64,000 bases of DNA from Glaciozyma antarctica PI12. Its lineage: Eukaryota > Basidiomycota > Microbotryomycetes > Kriegeriales > Camptobasidiaceae. Location of the stretch: positions 1,112,467 to 1,176,466 of the forward strand of contig KZ627161.1 of assembly GCA_002917775.1 (NCBI GenBank), given 5' to 3'. Positions 32,011 through 42,310 of the stretch are shown piece after piece. Positions within the stretch are counted from its first letter, which is position 1; each line of letters begins with the position of its first letter. The notes beneath the pieces are model-generated. The model saw only the letters and a list, made by a program, of their open reading frames with translations. It was not told the origin of the DNA and did not search any database. Position numbers and translations under genes: made by a program.

Positions 32011-33919
32011 ATGGCGTCGACTCCTTTATCAAAGCAACCTGCCGCAGGGGCGCGTGCTCCCGAGCCTCGAGCACGCCAGCAGCAGAGCAGCCACATGCTC
32101 AAGACGGGCCGGAGGGGTAACCCATTCTGCAAGGTACGCTCGGACTCTTTACACTATGCACTGGGTTGGGAGAACCGTGCTTCGGAACGCGTGGCGCGAG
32201 ATCGGTCAAGGAGCTGACTGGGTGCCGGTCGCAGGATACGCACGACCTCTTCGCGACGCTCATGGTCTCCCTCGACCTCTCCGACCGAACACGGTTCTTC
32301 CGCACCTACCCCAACTCGTTTACCACCGACGACGCTGCCGCCAATCTCGCCTCCCTCCGCTTCAGCCAGTCAAATCGCACCTCGGATCCCAACGACCCTC
32401 AGCGGATCGTCACAACGACGACGACGACAACCTTCTCCATGTCGCGCGAGATAGCCAAGGGCATCTGCCAGCACTTTATGGACGCCCGCCTCATCGAGAA
32501 CGCCGCCGATCCCACCTCGCTCAGCTTCAAGGACCGAGGCATCTTCCAAATCACCCCAAAAGGCCTCCATATCCTCGAGCGCTTCATCACCAAGAACGGC
32601 ATCTCCGCCGACCACCTCATCGCCGTCTTCACCACCCAACCCATCTGCATGAAGCTCCTTCACCTCGAGCGACGACAATCGGACGACGAGATCCACGTTA
32701 GCCGCTCCGTCATCGACGTCGTCTTCCGCCGCTTCGCAGGAGGACGCCATCCCAACTACGTCTCGGAGCCGCACGACGTTCGAGGCGTTCCGTCGGTCGC
32801 TCGCCCATTCGTCGAGAACCTACGACCGAGCGAAGGATTCGATCGGAGCGGCGGAGTCGAGCTCCAGGACGTGACGGAGAAGGGCAAGGCGGGGAGCTTG
32901 GTCGTTGTGAAGCAGGTCTTCAACTCGGTCTCTGCGATCGACTGGGATTACTCGATTATTCGACCTGCTGCTGCCGCGAGGAAGCTGGCGAGCTCATGGC
33001 GCATTTCGTTCGCTACAACCTCATCACTCTCTACACCGACCGCTCCAAGACGGGCGACAGGGTCGCAGCAGCCGAGGTGCGAGGGACGGGAAACGGCGAG
33101 GCCGAGTATCGGCATGGACCTCGAGTGCTGTACCGCATTACCGAGGACGGCAGGCGGACGGCGGTGGGGAATGCGGAGAGAGGAGTGGCGTCGGCGGTCC
33201 CGAAGGGCGTCGTAGCGAGCGAGGATTCGAAGCCGGCGTCGTCGGAAGGGAGCGTGGACGACGATGCGAGCTCGACGAAGAGCTTGGAGCGAACCCAGCC
33301 TACGGATCGGTCGTTCGCAGGAGGAACCGGTCTCAGCAACGCCGCCGAGTCGCAGATCGTCGGTCGTCAGTCCGCCGCCGAGCTCTTCAAGTCCGACTTT
33401 TCCGACTCGGGCGCGTCAAGCTGGCCGAAGGATCAACATTCGACGACGACGCGGCTTCGAGCGATCCTCGACGAGCCTGCCTTGCGCTCGCTGTTCCGCG
33501 ACTTCCTTCGCGCCAACTACTGCGACGAGAACCTTGGATTCTGGATCGACGTCGCCGACTTTCGTCGCCGGTTCTCGACCACGTCGTCCGCCGTCGGAGG
33601 CTCGGCGCAGCAGGGAGCGACGCGCAAAAAGCAGGGAACGGCGTCGAACGCGATGGAGTCGCACCAGCAGAACCTCGTCACTGCCGCCCTCCATATCTAC
33701 AACACCTACCTCGCTCCCCTCTCCCCGAACGAGCTCAATATCGACCACAACCTTCGCGCCGACGTCGTCAACTACGTCAACCGCAGCTTGGCGGAAGCAA
33801 CGGCGACAGCGGCGAAGGCGGCAGAGGAGGAGCCCGAGGTGCCAGCGCTGAGGGCGACGCAAGTTCAGACGCTGCTACGACAGTACGAGCGGATACAGGA
33901 GCACATCTTTAGATCTTAA
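32011..33919 (+). CDS. SST2: DEP-RGS regulator of G-protein signalling (Sst2/FlbA type), frame interrupted
   Basis: A GTPase-activating protein for a G-alpha subunit in pheromone or nutrient signalling. Start at 32011 (MASTPLSKQPAAGARAPEPR); one intron joins NPFCK to DTHDLFATLMVSLDLSDR. An N-terminal DEP-like region is followed by FNSVSAIDWDYSIIRP, then ELMAHFVRYNLITLYTDRSK and YRITEDGRRTA, the second DEP. The RGS box reads RLRAILDEPALRSLFRDFLR, ANYCDENLGFWIDVADFRRR, TYLAPLSPNELNIDHNLR and ends QEHIFRS. Between DWDYSII and ELMAHFV the frame shifts by one base near 32978-32982. One extra G there would restore EAGELMAHF, so either an assembly error or a lesion. Identity is firm. Confidence 0.85.
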
Positions 33920-35302
33920 TAGCGACGGATCAGGTCCCTCGTTTCGTTCGGTGAGTCCTACTCATTTATTTCGCTTTCTCCGCGAGCGACTTGCTGACGA
34001 TGACCTTTCGCAGAACGGAAGCCTTTCTCAGCCTCATGGATCCCGAGGCGCAAGAATCGCCCGCTTCCTGCACCGCCGCAGGCGTGTCGACGACCAACGT
34101 CGCCACCAGCACTCCCAAGGTCGCGTAGCTCGCACGGCGGGCGTCGCTACTCCTACGACCAAACTCGCGCTCGTAGCACGCCGCGTCAGTTAGAGCTCCT
34201 TTCCTCCCTCTCTCCCTCTCCCCCTCATGCCTCACTCCCTCTCTCCCTCTCTCCCTCTCTCCCTCTCTCCCTCCTCTCCCCTCCCTCCCCTCAGGCTCCC
34301 TCCCTCCCTCCTACTCCCACCCCTCTCCACCGCTTTGCAAACGCGCCTCTTACGTCGTTCGCCTGTGTACCCCGGCATTTATCTCTTCTTTACTCGCATA
34401 ATATTCCCCTCATCATCTTCCTTTGCACTCCTCCTTACCTTTCCTCCCCGTCGTCTCGCGCATCATTCCGCCTTCATCATCCTTGGGCAGGCAGTTCGTA
34501 GCTCTGCAAAATCACCTTTGAGCGATGCGATTCGAGTGGATTGCGAGGAGTACATCTCGTCCACGATGGAGAGAGAGACTTGTTCGCACGCGAGTAGGGT
34601 GACCCGGATGCGGAAGTGGCTGGTCGTCTCGCCGAGCTCGCTGTCCCAGAGAGATCGTCGGTATTCGCACGCGCCTGCTCCCTATCCACCTGCCAGTGCT
34701 TTAAAATATACCTCTCAGCAGCTGCCTCTGCCCTCCGAGTTGAGACCGGCCGCGCGTCTCAAAAAGAACCAACACGCGAGCCGTTGGACTTCCCTTCTGC
34801 ACTTCCACCTTCCTCTTTCGCCCCCTCTACGACCTCCTTGACGACCGGAGTCACGCCCCTCCCTCTGCCGCCTCCCGCCTTTAGCGCTCGCTCTTCAGCA
34901 CCAGCAGCGTGCCTCAGCTTTCCCCGGTCCCCGCCAGCTTTCGCGCAGTCGTTCACCGGCAGGAACCTGTGACTTCTCTCTCTCGCACAAGCAGCTTTTT
35001 TATCGTAAGTGTTTGTCTTTGGCTAGGGTGCGGAAGGAGCTTGAGGCTGGGAGACGTGGAGCTGAACCCCCCACCTCTCCCCGTTCCAGCAACCGTCACG
35101 AACCCATCACAAGGTCCCTGAACCACACCTCACGAGCAGCGCCCACCAAGGTCTTCTTCAACGCACTCAGTCAGTCCTGCCCCCTCCTGTTCGCGTTCGG
35201 AATTGAACTCACTCGCGCAAATCTCAGCCTCCTCCCGCTCGACGCGCCTCAACTAAGTTGCATTCCTCCATCACTACCGCTCTTCCTCCTCTTTCGGACA
35301 AG
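33920..35302. other. Long intergenic stretch with pyrimidine tandem repeat
   Basis: Nearly 1.4 kb without a gene. It begins with a possible 3' UTR intron of the RGS gene (donor gtgagt at about 33950, acceptor near 34014). A CCCTCTCT-type tandem repeat lies at about 34235-34275, and a GTAAGT donor near 35005 with an acceptor near 35088 suggests a leader intron of the next gene. Open frames here are pyrimidine-rich artefacts. Confidence 0.45.
34235..34275 (+). repeat. CCCTCTCT tandem repeat
   Basis: About five near-perfect copies of an 8-bp unit, within a longer pure-pyrimidine block extending to roughly 34330. Such tracts are common in promoters of GC-rich fungi. Confidence 0.7.
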
Positions 35303-38300
35303 ATGTCGACTCTGGCAGAGTCTCAGTATCTCGCGGGAAAGGACGCCGCTACCAAGGAACGAGAGGACAGGCTCAACAACGCACGGAAGAAGGTCCGTGC
35401 CGGTTCTTTCTCCTCAGACGGGAACAAAGGAGGGAAGCTGATGGCGTTGCGTGGGGTTTCTGCAGCTGAAGAACTACCGCGCTCGCCAGTCCAAGAACTC
35501 GTCCTCCGTCTCGAGCACCGACTCCCACGCCTCATCCTCTCGACGCCTCTCGACCACCTCGACCTCGAACTTTGAAACGAGCGGCGTAGCGAACCACGCT
35601 CACCGACGGTCGATGTCGAGGTCTGGGTTGGGAGGGAACATCATCCCTCCTGCCCCTGGTGCGGTGTATGGTCACGGGCGAAAGGCGTCCAAGTCCAAGG
35701 CGTCGAGGAGCGGGTCGATCAGCCACCTGGGGCATGGCCATACGAGGTCGCGCGCCTCCATCTCCATCTCCGTCTCCGCCCCTCCCTTTACCACCTCCTT
35801 CGACCCTTTATCCACCTCGATCGACGACTCCTCCTTCGTGACCACCCCCACCTCCGCCAGCTGGAACAACGGCGCCAGCTCCCCAGCACGTACGGCTTCC
35901 CCCAGCTTCCCCTCCGCCTCCTCCTCCAACCTATTCGACTTTCCTCTTTCCGGCGGCTCCGGTTCGACCTCGACTCACGCCCGCCGAGCTTCCCGCCACA
36001 GCCGCCGTTCCTCCGTCTCCAACTTTCGCGAGTCCCTCGAGATCGTTTCGGGACAGGGCAACTACCAAGGCAACCTCCAGACGGCGACGAGCAGTTTCGC
36101 CCCTCCCGTGGACGGGGCATCCACCTCGCCGTCGATGAGTTCCGGCGGGAACAGTCCGACGTGGTCGAACGACCCAGCCAAGGTGCTCGAGGCGCTCAAG
36201 GAACGCGGGAGGCGGGAGAGCGAGGCGGAGGATCCGATGAGGACGCGGCTGGGAGCCCTCGAAGCGCTCGAGGGTCGTCTGGCGGCGCCGTCAGAGATGA
36301 TCGATTTGGGGAACTTGGCGGAGGGCTCGCTCCTCGTTGCGCCGCCGAGTCCGGGCTTCACGGGGGGAGCGTTTGCGCCGTCGACGAGTCCGACGAGCCC
36401 TTTCTCGCCAATGGTGGGGCTAGGATTGGGAGGAGCGAAGCGGAATAGCTGGACGATGCCGGGACCGGTGACTGCGGCTGGTGCGAAGGGAGCTATGGAT
36501 TTGGGGATGCTGGTGGAGGAGGAGGAGGAGGAAGAGGAAGAAGAGGACGTCGTTGCACCTTTACCAGATTCGGCGAAGAAGGTGCGGAGCCCACCCAGGA
36601 AGCGGCCGACATCCCTCCACCTCGCTCCCTCCCCCGACCAAAACTCCATCGCCGTCTCGAGTCCCGGCGGCGAGACTCCCCTCACTGGGTCCTTCGCCGC
36701 TCGACCCGTGCGACTCTCCCTCTCCCTCTCCTCCAACGCCTCGTCCTTCGGCGGAACACCTTCGACAGCCGCATCGAACGGTCCCTCCGAGCGACCTCCA
36801 GTCCTACGATCCCTCACCCTCGGCGCCTCTCCCTCCTCCGTACCCCTCTCCCCCGACGTGGATTCGCCTGGGGAGAAGCGCCGCCACAGCCTCTTCCACG
36901 GTGCTGCCGTCGCGAGCGCCAACTCGAGCGCTGGCACCGGTCCCGCCTTCGCCCATTCGCCCACTCCCCCTCCCGCCTCTCGGGGCCTTCGTTCCCTTTC
37001 CATCGGCAGCAACTTTGCCGCCTCCCCTTCCCCCTCGCCCTCGTCGGACGTCGCCAATCGAATGCGATCACCCATCCTCGGCCGACGGACCGCCTCGACG
37101 AGCAGCGGCTACTCGAGCGCTCTCCCTCGCCAAACGGGATCCAAGCGGAGCTCGATCTCGTACAACACTTCGTCAGTGTCGTCCCTCGCCTCCCCCGACG
37201 GACCTCTCTCGGCTGCGGCCCAGGCGGCGCGCCGGCCCTGGCGAACGAGCATGTCGACCGCCTCCGTCTCCAGCACTTCGAGCTCTCCTGCCTCCGTCCA
37301 CGCACCAGCAACGACCGCAGGGGGTTACACCTTCCCCTTTGCTCCTTCGCACGGCAACTTTGGCGGCTTTGGCGATCTCGAAGTCGAGGACGACGAGGAG
37401 GGACCTGCGAGCCCGACGCCCCGCCCCAACTACTCGCATTCGTCAAGTCCCTCCGACCAAGTCCCAGTCCTTCTCCAGCAAATCACCTCACTCCGTACCC
37501 AGGTCGACAACCTTCACGAGCAAAGCGCTCAGCAGTCGACGATGCACGCGCTCGAAGTCGCCGAGTTCGAGAAGAAGGCGGGCGAGGAGGCACGGGCGAT
37601 GCGCATGCGGCTCAGCGAAGTCGAACGGCAACTGGAGGAAGCGCGCGTCGGACGACGGTTCGAGGTCGAAGGTCTCTCGCGCGAGGTCGAGCAGGCGAGG
37701 GACGCCATGGCCGACTTGACCGACGAGCGGGATTCGTTGCGCGAGGACGTCGATGGCTGGCGAGCGAGGTGCGCGTCGCTTGAGGCGGTTGCGAGGAAGG
37801 AGCGCGAGGACGAGGGAATGGCCAAGGCGCAGGCGAAGCTCATTGGCGAGATGAGGGACCAGATCTACAACCTCGTCGCGGCGCTCGAGCGAGAACGGGC
37901 GGATCACGAGGCGGCGAGGCAGCAGATTGAGCAATTGCTCGTCGAGCGAGCTGGGTCGCCGCCGGAGGACGACGACGAGGCTGCTATCGGGAGTCGGGAC
38001 GATACGAGTCGTCGGCAAAGCTCGATGGCGACTTCTGAAGCTTCCGCCTTCTCCTCGTTCGGACGATCCTTCTCCGGCAACAACACCGAGGACACCTCTG
38101 CTACCACCGACCTCGACGACGCCATCTCCAAGTCGTCGCCGTCGTCGGGCCACTCGTCGTTTGGCTTTCCCTCGGGTTCCAAGGGCCGAGAAAGTGACTT
38201 TGGGAGCGCCGCTGCTCTCGGAGGTCTGCATACGCTCGCCGAAGAGGAGGAGGAGGAGGAGGAGGAGTAGGAGAAGAAAAAGGAGTCGCCGGTGCTCAAG

Positions 38301-39196
38301 GGACGCGAGGACGACCGCGTTCGCCTCGGTTCTGGGTCGACGGGCTCGACCAGCAACAGCGAAGTCATGCCCATGACGCCCAACAAGGACCAACCAGCGC
38401 ACAACCGATCGGACAGCTTTGTTCGGCACTGGAGCGTGCGTCCTTTCTCGCTTTTCTTCGTGTGCGTGTACTGACCGTCTCGCGTCTTCAGTTCCCCAAA
38501 GGAAGTGTCAGCTCCGTTCGCATCTCTACCGACGACGACCACTCCTTCTTCGACCTCAACCGCCACACCTCCCTTCCCGCCCTCCCGATTCCAGCATCCA
38601 TCCTCCCTCCCTTCCTTTGCGCCGACCTCACCGTCGACGAGGACCAGTACGCCGTTTACGAGCCGCAACACGTCCGCCGCCCCTCCTCTCCTCGACCCCT
38701 CGAGCGTCTCCGCCCTCACTCGCGCCGCTTCTCAGGCCAGTACGCGGTCAAGGCTCCTCCCATCTCCCCCTCTGCCCTCGCGCACGCCGCACTCCAGTCC
38801 TCGACCTCTTCCTTCTCGTCCCCCGTCGGATCGTTCTCGCTCGGTCGAGACAGTCCCACTCGACTCGCTCGCATCAGCTTCGGCAACCTCATGGGGAGTC
38901 TGGGAAGCTGGTCCTCTGCAGCGTCGGCGTCGGCGTCGGCAATTGGGAACGCCGGAGCAGGGATCTCGCGACTTTCGCTGTCGAGGCACGAGGAGCGCGA
39001 GGACGAGGAGGAGTCGATCTTCATGTCGAGCGCGTCGCAGCAGCACACGCCGCCGTCGCTGTCGCACTCTTCGCACCCGGAACCGCAGCGACGGATCAAG
39101 GCGTCGTCCCAGCCTGTGCCGAGGGCGTCGCCGCTGTCGAAGCTTGACTTCCGACCCGTGTGCTGCTCGGATCTGAAGAAGACGTACGTCGTCTGA
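35303..39196 (+). CDS. Large Ser-rich protein with central coiled coil; in-frame TAG near residue 960
   Basis: Unrecognised basidiomycete protein. Start at 35303 (MSTLAESQYLAGKDAATKER); intron 1 joins LNNARKK to LKNYRARQSKNSSSV. About 650 residues of Ser/Pro/Thr-rich sequence include a Glu run at 36516-36546. A coiled coil follows from VPVLLQQITSLRTQVDNLHE to AARQQIEQLLVER. A stop TAG at 38268-38270 sits inside a GAG repeat. The same frame then stays open and protein-like (SPVLKGREDDRVRLGSG, MTPNKDQPAHNRSDSFVRHW), crosses a canonical intron at about 38435-38491, and continues FPKGSVSSVRISTDDDHSFF to CCSDLKKTYVV at 39196. Either the TAG is an error or recent change, or the protein ends at 38270. 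Function unknown. Confidence 0.75.
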
Positions 39197-39600
39197 GGCG
39201 ACACCGAGTGTACGAGTACGAGGAGCAGGCCTCCCCCTTTTATTTCGTTATTTACCCCCTCACTCCCATCACTTTTTTGTGTATCCAGTAGCCTTCCCTA
39301 CCCCCCCGTAATCACATCACGCAGTTCTTAACGTTCCTCCGGGCTGGTTTGGGTGAGAGAAAGACCAAGTGACGGCGTTCCGCGGGGCCAGCTGGAGTGA
39401 TCGAGTGCCGTCTCACTCCTCGAGCTTGCGAAGTTTCTCTCTTCTCCTCCTCAACTCCCCCTTTCATCGGAGTCGACCCGAGGCCCCCCGAACAGGTAAG
39501 CCCTTGACCACTACTCCCCTCCCCCCACGCGTACGCGGCTGTGGAGCGCCGACGCACCGAATCCTTATCGCCCAGCCAACTTGATCTCTTGTTCGCAGAT
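39197..39600. other. Promoter and leader of the MFS transporter gene, with leader intron
   Basis: About 400 bp. A strong donor gtaagc at 39496 and an acceptor ending at 39600, right before the ATG, mark a 105-nt leader intron whose removal places the start codon at the very first base of an exon. Confidence 0.6.
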
Positions 39601-42122
39601 GCCGTCCGAGACTTCACCCCTCCTTGTCCACCAACCGACTGCGGCTGAAGCAGCCTACGCTGCCGCCGCAGAGTCGGCTATCGCCAGCGCCTTCGCCAAT
39701 CCCGAGGCGAATGCCTCTGCGTTCAACATCCCCGACCCCGCTGAGGAGGACGATGACGAGGAGGAGGCTCTCCCTGAGGGAGTTCTTGTCACTGAGACGC
39801 CTATGCGGAGTGATCTCTTTCTCATCCTGGGAGGCATGTGGGTTGGCGTGAGTTTGGGCGTGCAAGGATTCGCGATAGAAAGCTAATCAGTGCTTCCCCT
39901 TGCAGACGTTCCTGTCGGCTCTCGAGTGAGTCTCGCGGGCTCTTCCTCTCAGGATTAGGTACTGAGGGTGTTCACTCTGCAGCGGTACAATTGTAGCGAC
40001 CACGTTGAGCGTTATCGGTAGTGAATTCGGCGTGTCCAACTCCATTGCCTGGCGTGCGTCCTCCCATCCTTCCTCAACCGTACCGCAGCTAACCGTAGAT
40101 ACAGTCGGAACCAGCTACCTCATGACTCAGACTGCATTCCAGCCTCTTTACGGGCGCATGAGTGATATCTTCGGCGAGCCCCTCAATTCCGCACTCGCTT
40201 TCTTCAATAGCTAACTTCTGTCGCTGTGCAGGTCGCAAGCCCGCCACTCTTTTTGCATCGGTCGTCTTCCTCCTTGGTTCTCTCGCCTGTGGCTTGTCCA
40301 GGACCTACCCCCAGGTGCGTATTTCGACGGATCCACTTTTGACGCGCGCTGACGTTCGCTACCCACCTCTCTCCTCTCCACCCTCCCCACGCGATGATGA
40401 TCATTCCTTCAATATAGCTCATTGCCGCGCGTGCCTTTGCGGGTATCGGCGGAGGAGGACTCACGACGATGTCCTCCATCGTTACGTCTGACCTCGTGCC
40501 GCTTCGCAAGCGTGGCGTTTACCAAGGTCTCGGAAACGTCGTATAGTGAGCTTTACTCTCTTTTCAGCGAAACCTCGAGCTAACAGCGCTCTTCAGTGCT
40601 TTCGGAGCCGCTATCGGAGGACCTCTCGGAGGACTGTTGGGCGACAGCATTGGCTGGAGATGGGCTTTCTTGATCCAGGTCCCCATCTGCGTTCTTCACT
40701 TTGCTATCGTCAGCTGGAAGGTCGACATTCCCTCCGGACCCGGCGACATCGTCAGCAAGATCAAGAGGATCGACTTTTTGGGCTCGCTCGCGCTTGTTTC
40801 CGCGGTCGGTCTATTCCTCCTAGGTCTCTCTCTTGGAGGTACGTTCTCCAGACTCAGCTCCGCCCGACTTTCTCCAGATTTGAGCGCTCAGCCCGCCCGA
40901 GCCTGTCGCTGACCAAAACCTTCGCAGGCAACCAGCAGCCCTGGGACGCTCCCATCGTCTGGGGAACTATCGCCGGTGGACTCGCTCTCGTCGTCGTCTT
41001 TGTGCTTATCGAGACTTACGTCGCAAAGGAGCCTCTCCTTGCTCCTCGCATCCTCTTCTCCCGCACTCCCGGAGCCATCTCGCTCGCTTGCTGGTTCACG
41101 TCCATGGCTCAGTTCGCTATCATCTACCGTGCGGCACGCTCATCTCGCGAAACGGCATTCAAAGCTAACAACGCTTGCAGAAATCCCCCTCTACTTCTCC
41201 GCCGTTGAGCAGACCACCAACGCCGGACGCCGGACTCCACCTCATCCCCAACGCCGTCTTCGCTTCCACCGCATCCCTCCTTTCGGGTATCTACATGCAG
41301 AAGACTGGCAACTACCGCGCTATGCTGCTCATCATGGGTGCGCTCGGCGTCGTCGGTCCCTTCACGATGATCGTGAGTCGGCTTCGCAGCGCACGATTGA
41401 ATCGCTCATTAATCCTGTGTGCAGTTCTGGAACCGCCATTCGACTCCGGAAGCAGTTTACTGGCTGGATATGATCCCCGCCGGAATCGGATACGGAGGAA
41501 TCCTCACCGTGACCCTCGTCGGTACGGAACAGCGTACCATTCGCACAAGACGCTCGCTGACCTGCTATCTTTCGCAGCTCTCATCTCTGCCGTCGAGCCC
41601 AAGGACATGGCCGCCTCGACTGGTGTCTCGTACGTCGTATCGCTACACATTCCTCGGACTCCGCCCTGACGGTTCCCCTGCTCGCAGATATCTTTTCCGC
41701 GCGACGGGCTCCGTCCTGGGAATCTCGCTCTCTACGTCAATCCTTCAGAACACCCTCAAGGTTCGTTCAGGTTTAATCGTCTCGCTCGCTCGCTCAATGC
41801 TGATGACTCTCCACTCACTTCTCCAGAGCGAGCTCCCCAAGGTCATCACCGGCCACCACGCCGCCAAGATCATCGAAAAAATCCGCACCGTGAGGCTTCT
41901 TTGCTGCAGCATTTCGTCGCCGAGCTGACTCTCCCGCGTCTCCAGGACGTCGCGTACATCAAGACTCTCCCCACCGACGTTCAGGAAGCTGCCATCGGCG
42001 CGTACCAGTACGCTATGCGCTATGTCTTTATCGCGACCACCATCGCGGCGTTCTTTGCCTTCCTGGCCCTCCTCCCAATCAAGCAGCACGCTCTTCCTGG
42101 ACAACTCGACCGCAAGAAGTAG
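39601..42122 (+). CDS. MFS multidrug/basic amino acid transporter (DHA2/Vba type), frame interrupted
   Basis: A 14-helix transporter of the vacuolar or plasma membrane. Start at 39601 (MPSETSPLLVHQPTAAEAAY), with an acidic DEEEALPEG region before the first helix. Motifs: FLSALDGTIVATTLSVIGSE (motif D1), WLGTSYLMTQTAFQPLYGRM and SDIFGRKPATLFASVVF (motif A), GIGGGGLTTMSSIVTSDL, QGLGNVVYAFGAAIGGPLGG (motif C-like), WRWAFLIQVPICVLHF. Helices continue to AAFFAFLALLPIKQHAL and a C-terminal QLDRKK at 42122. About ten introns. At 41222-41235 the heptamer GCCGGAC is present twice; this shifts the frame between VEQTTNAG and LHLIPNAVFASTASL. A single copy would give NAGLHLIP. Otherwise intact. Substrate unknown; resembles Vba1-3 and related drug transporters. 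Confidence 0.85.
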
Positions 42123-42310
42123 GAAGCGCTCTTCCCTCAACCTCGAACCTCCGTTTTCCTCAAAGAGTACACCCCTTCTGAACTCTCCCGTTAAAAATAC
42201 GACAATAAAACAAGACTTTTTGTCAATATCGAACTGGGAGATAGGCAGATATCGTCTGAGCAAGAGTTGAGCGCGCCTGCGACGGCTGCGCGCTGCGAAA
42301 GACGCCCCCC

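Noticed and set aside
34227-34841. 204-codon frame over the pyrimidine repeat
   Set aside because: Open only because CCCTCTCT repeats lack stops; the product is Ser/Pro/Leu low complexity.
36062-37075. 337-codon open frame antisense to the Ser-rich coiled-coil gene
   Set aside because: It mirrors the low-complexity Ser/Pro coding sequence, has no splice or family support, and depends on codon bias of the sense strand.
38222-38270. Intron removing the in-frame TAG (donor GTCTGC, acceptor GAGTAG)
   Set aside because: It would be 47 nt with a poor branch site and would shift the downstream conserved frame, so it does not rescue the protein.
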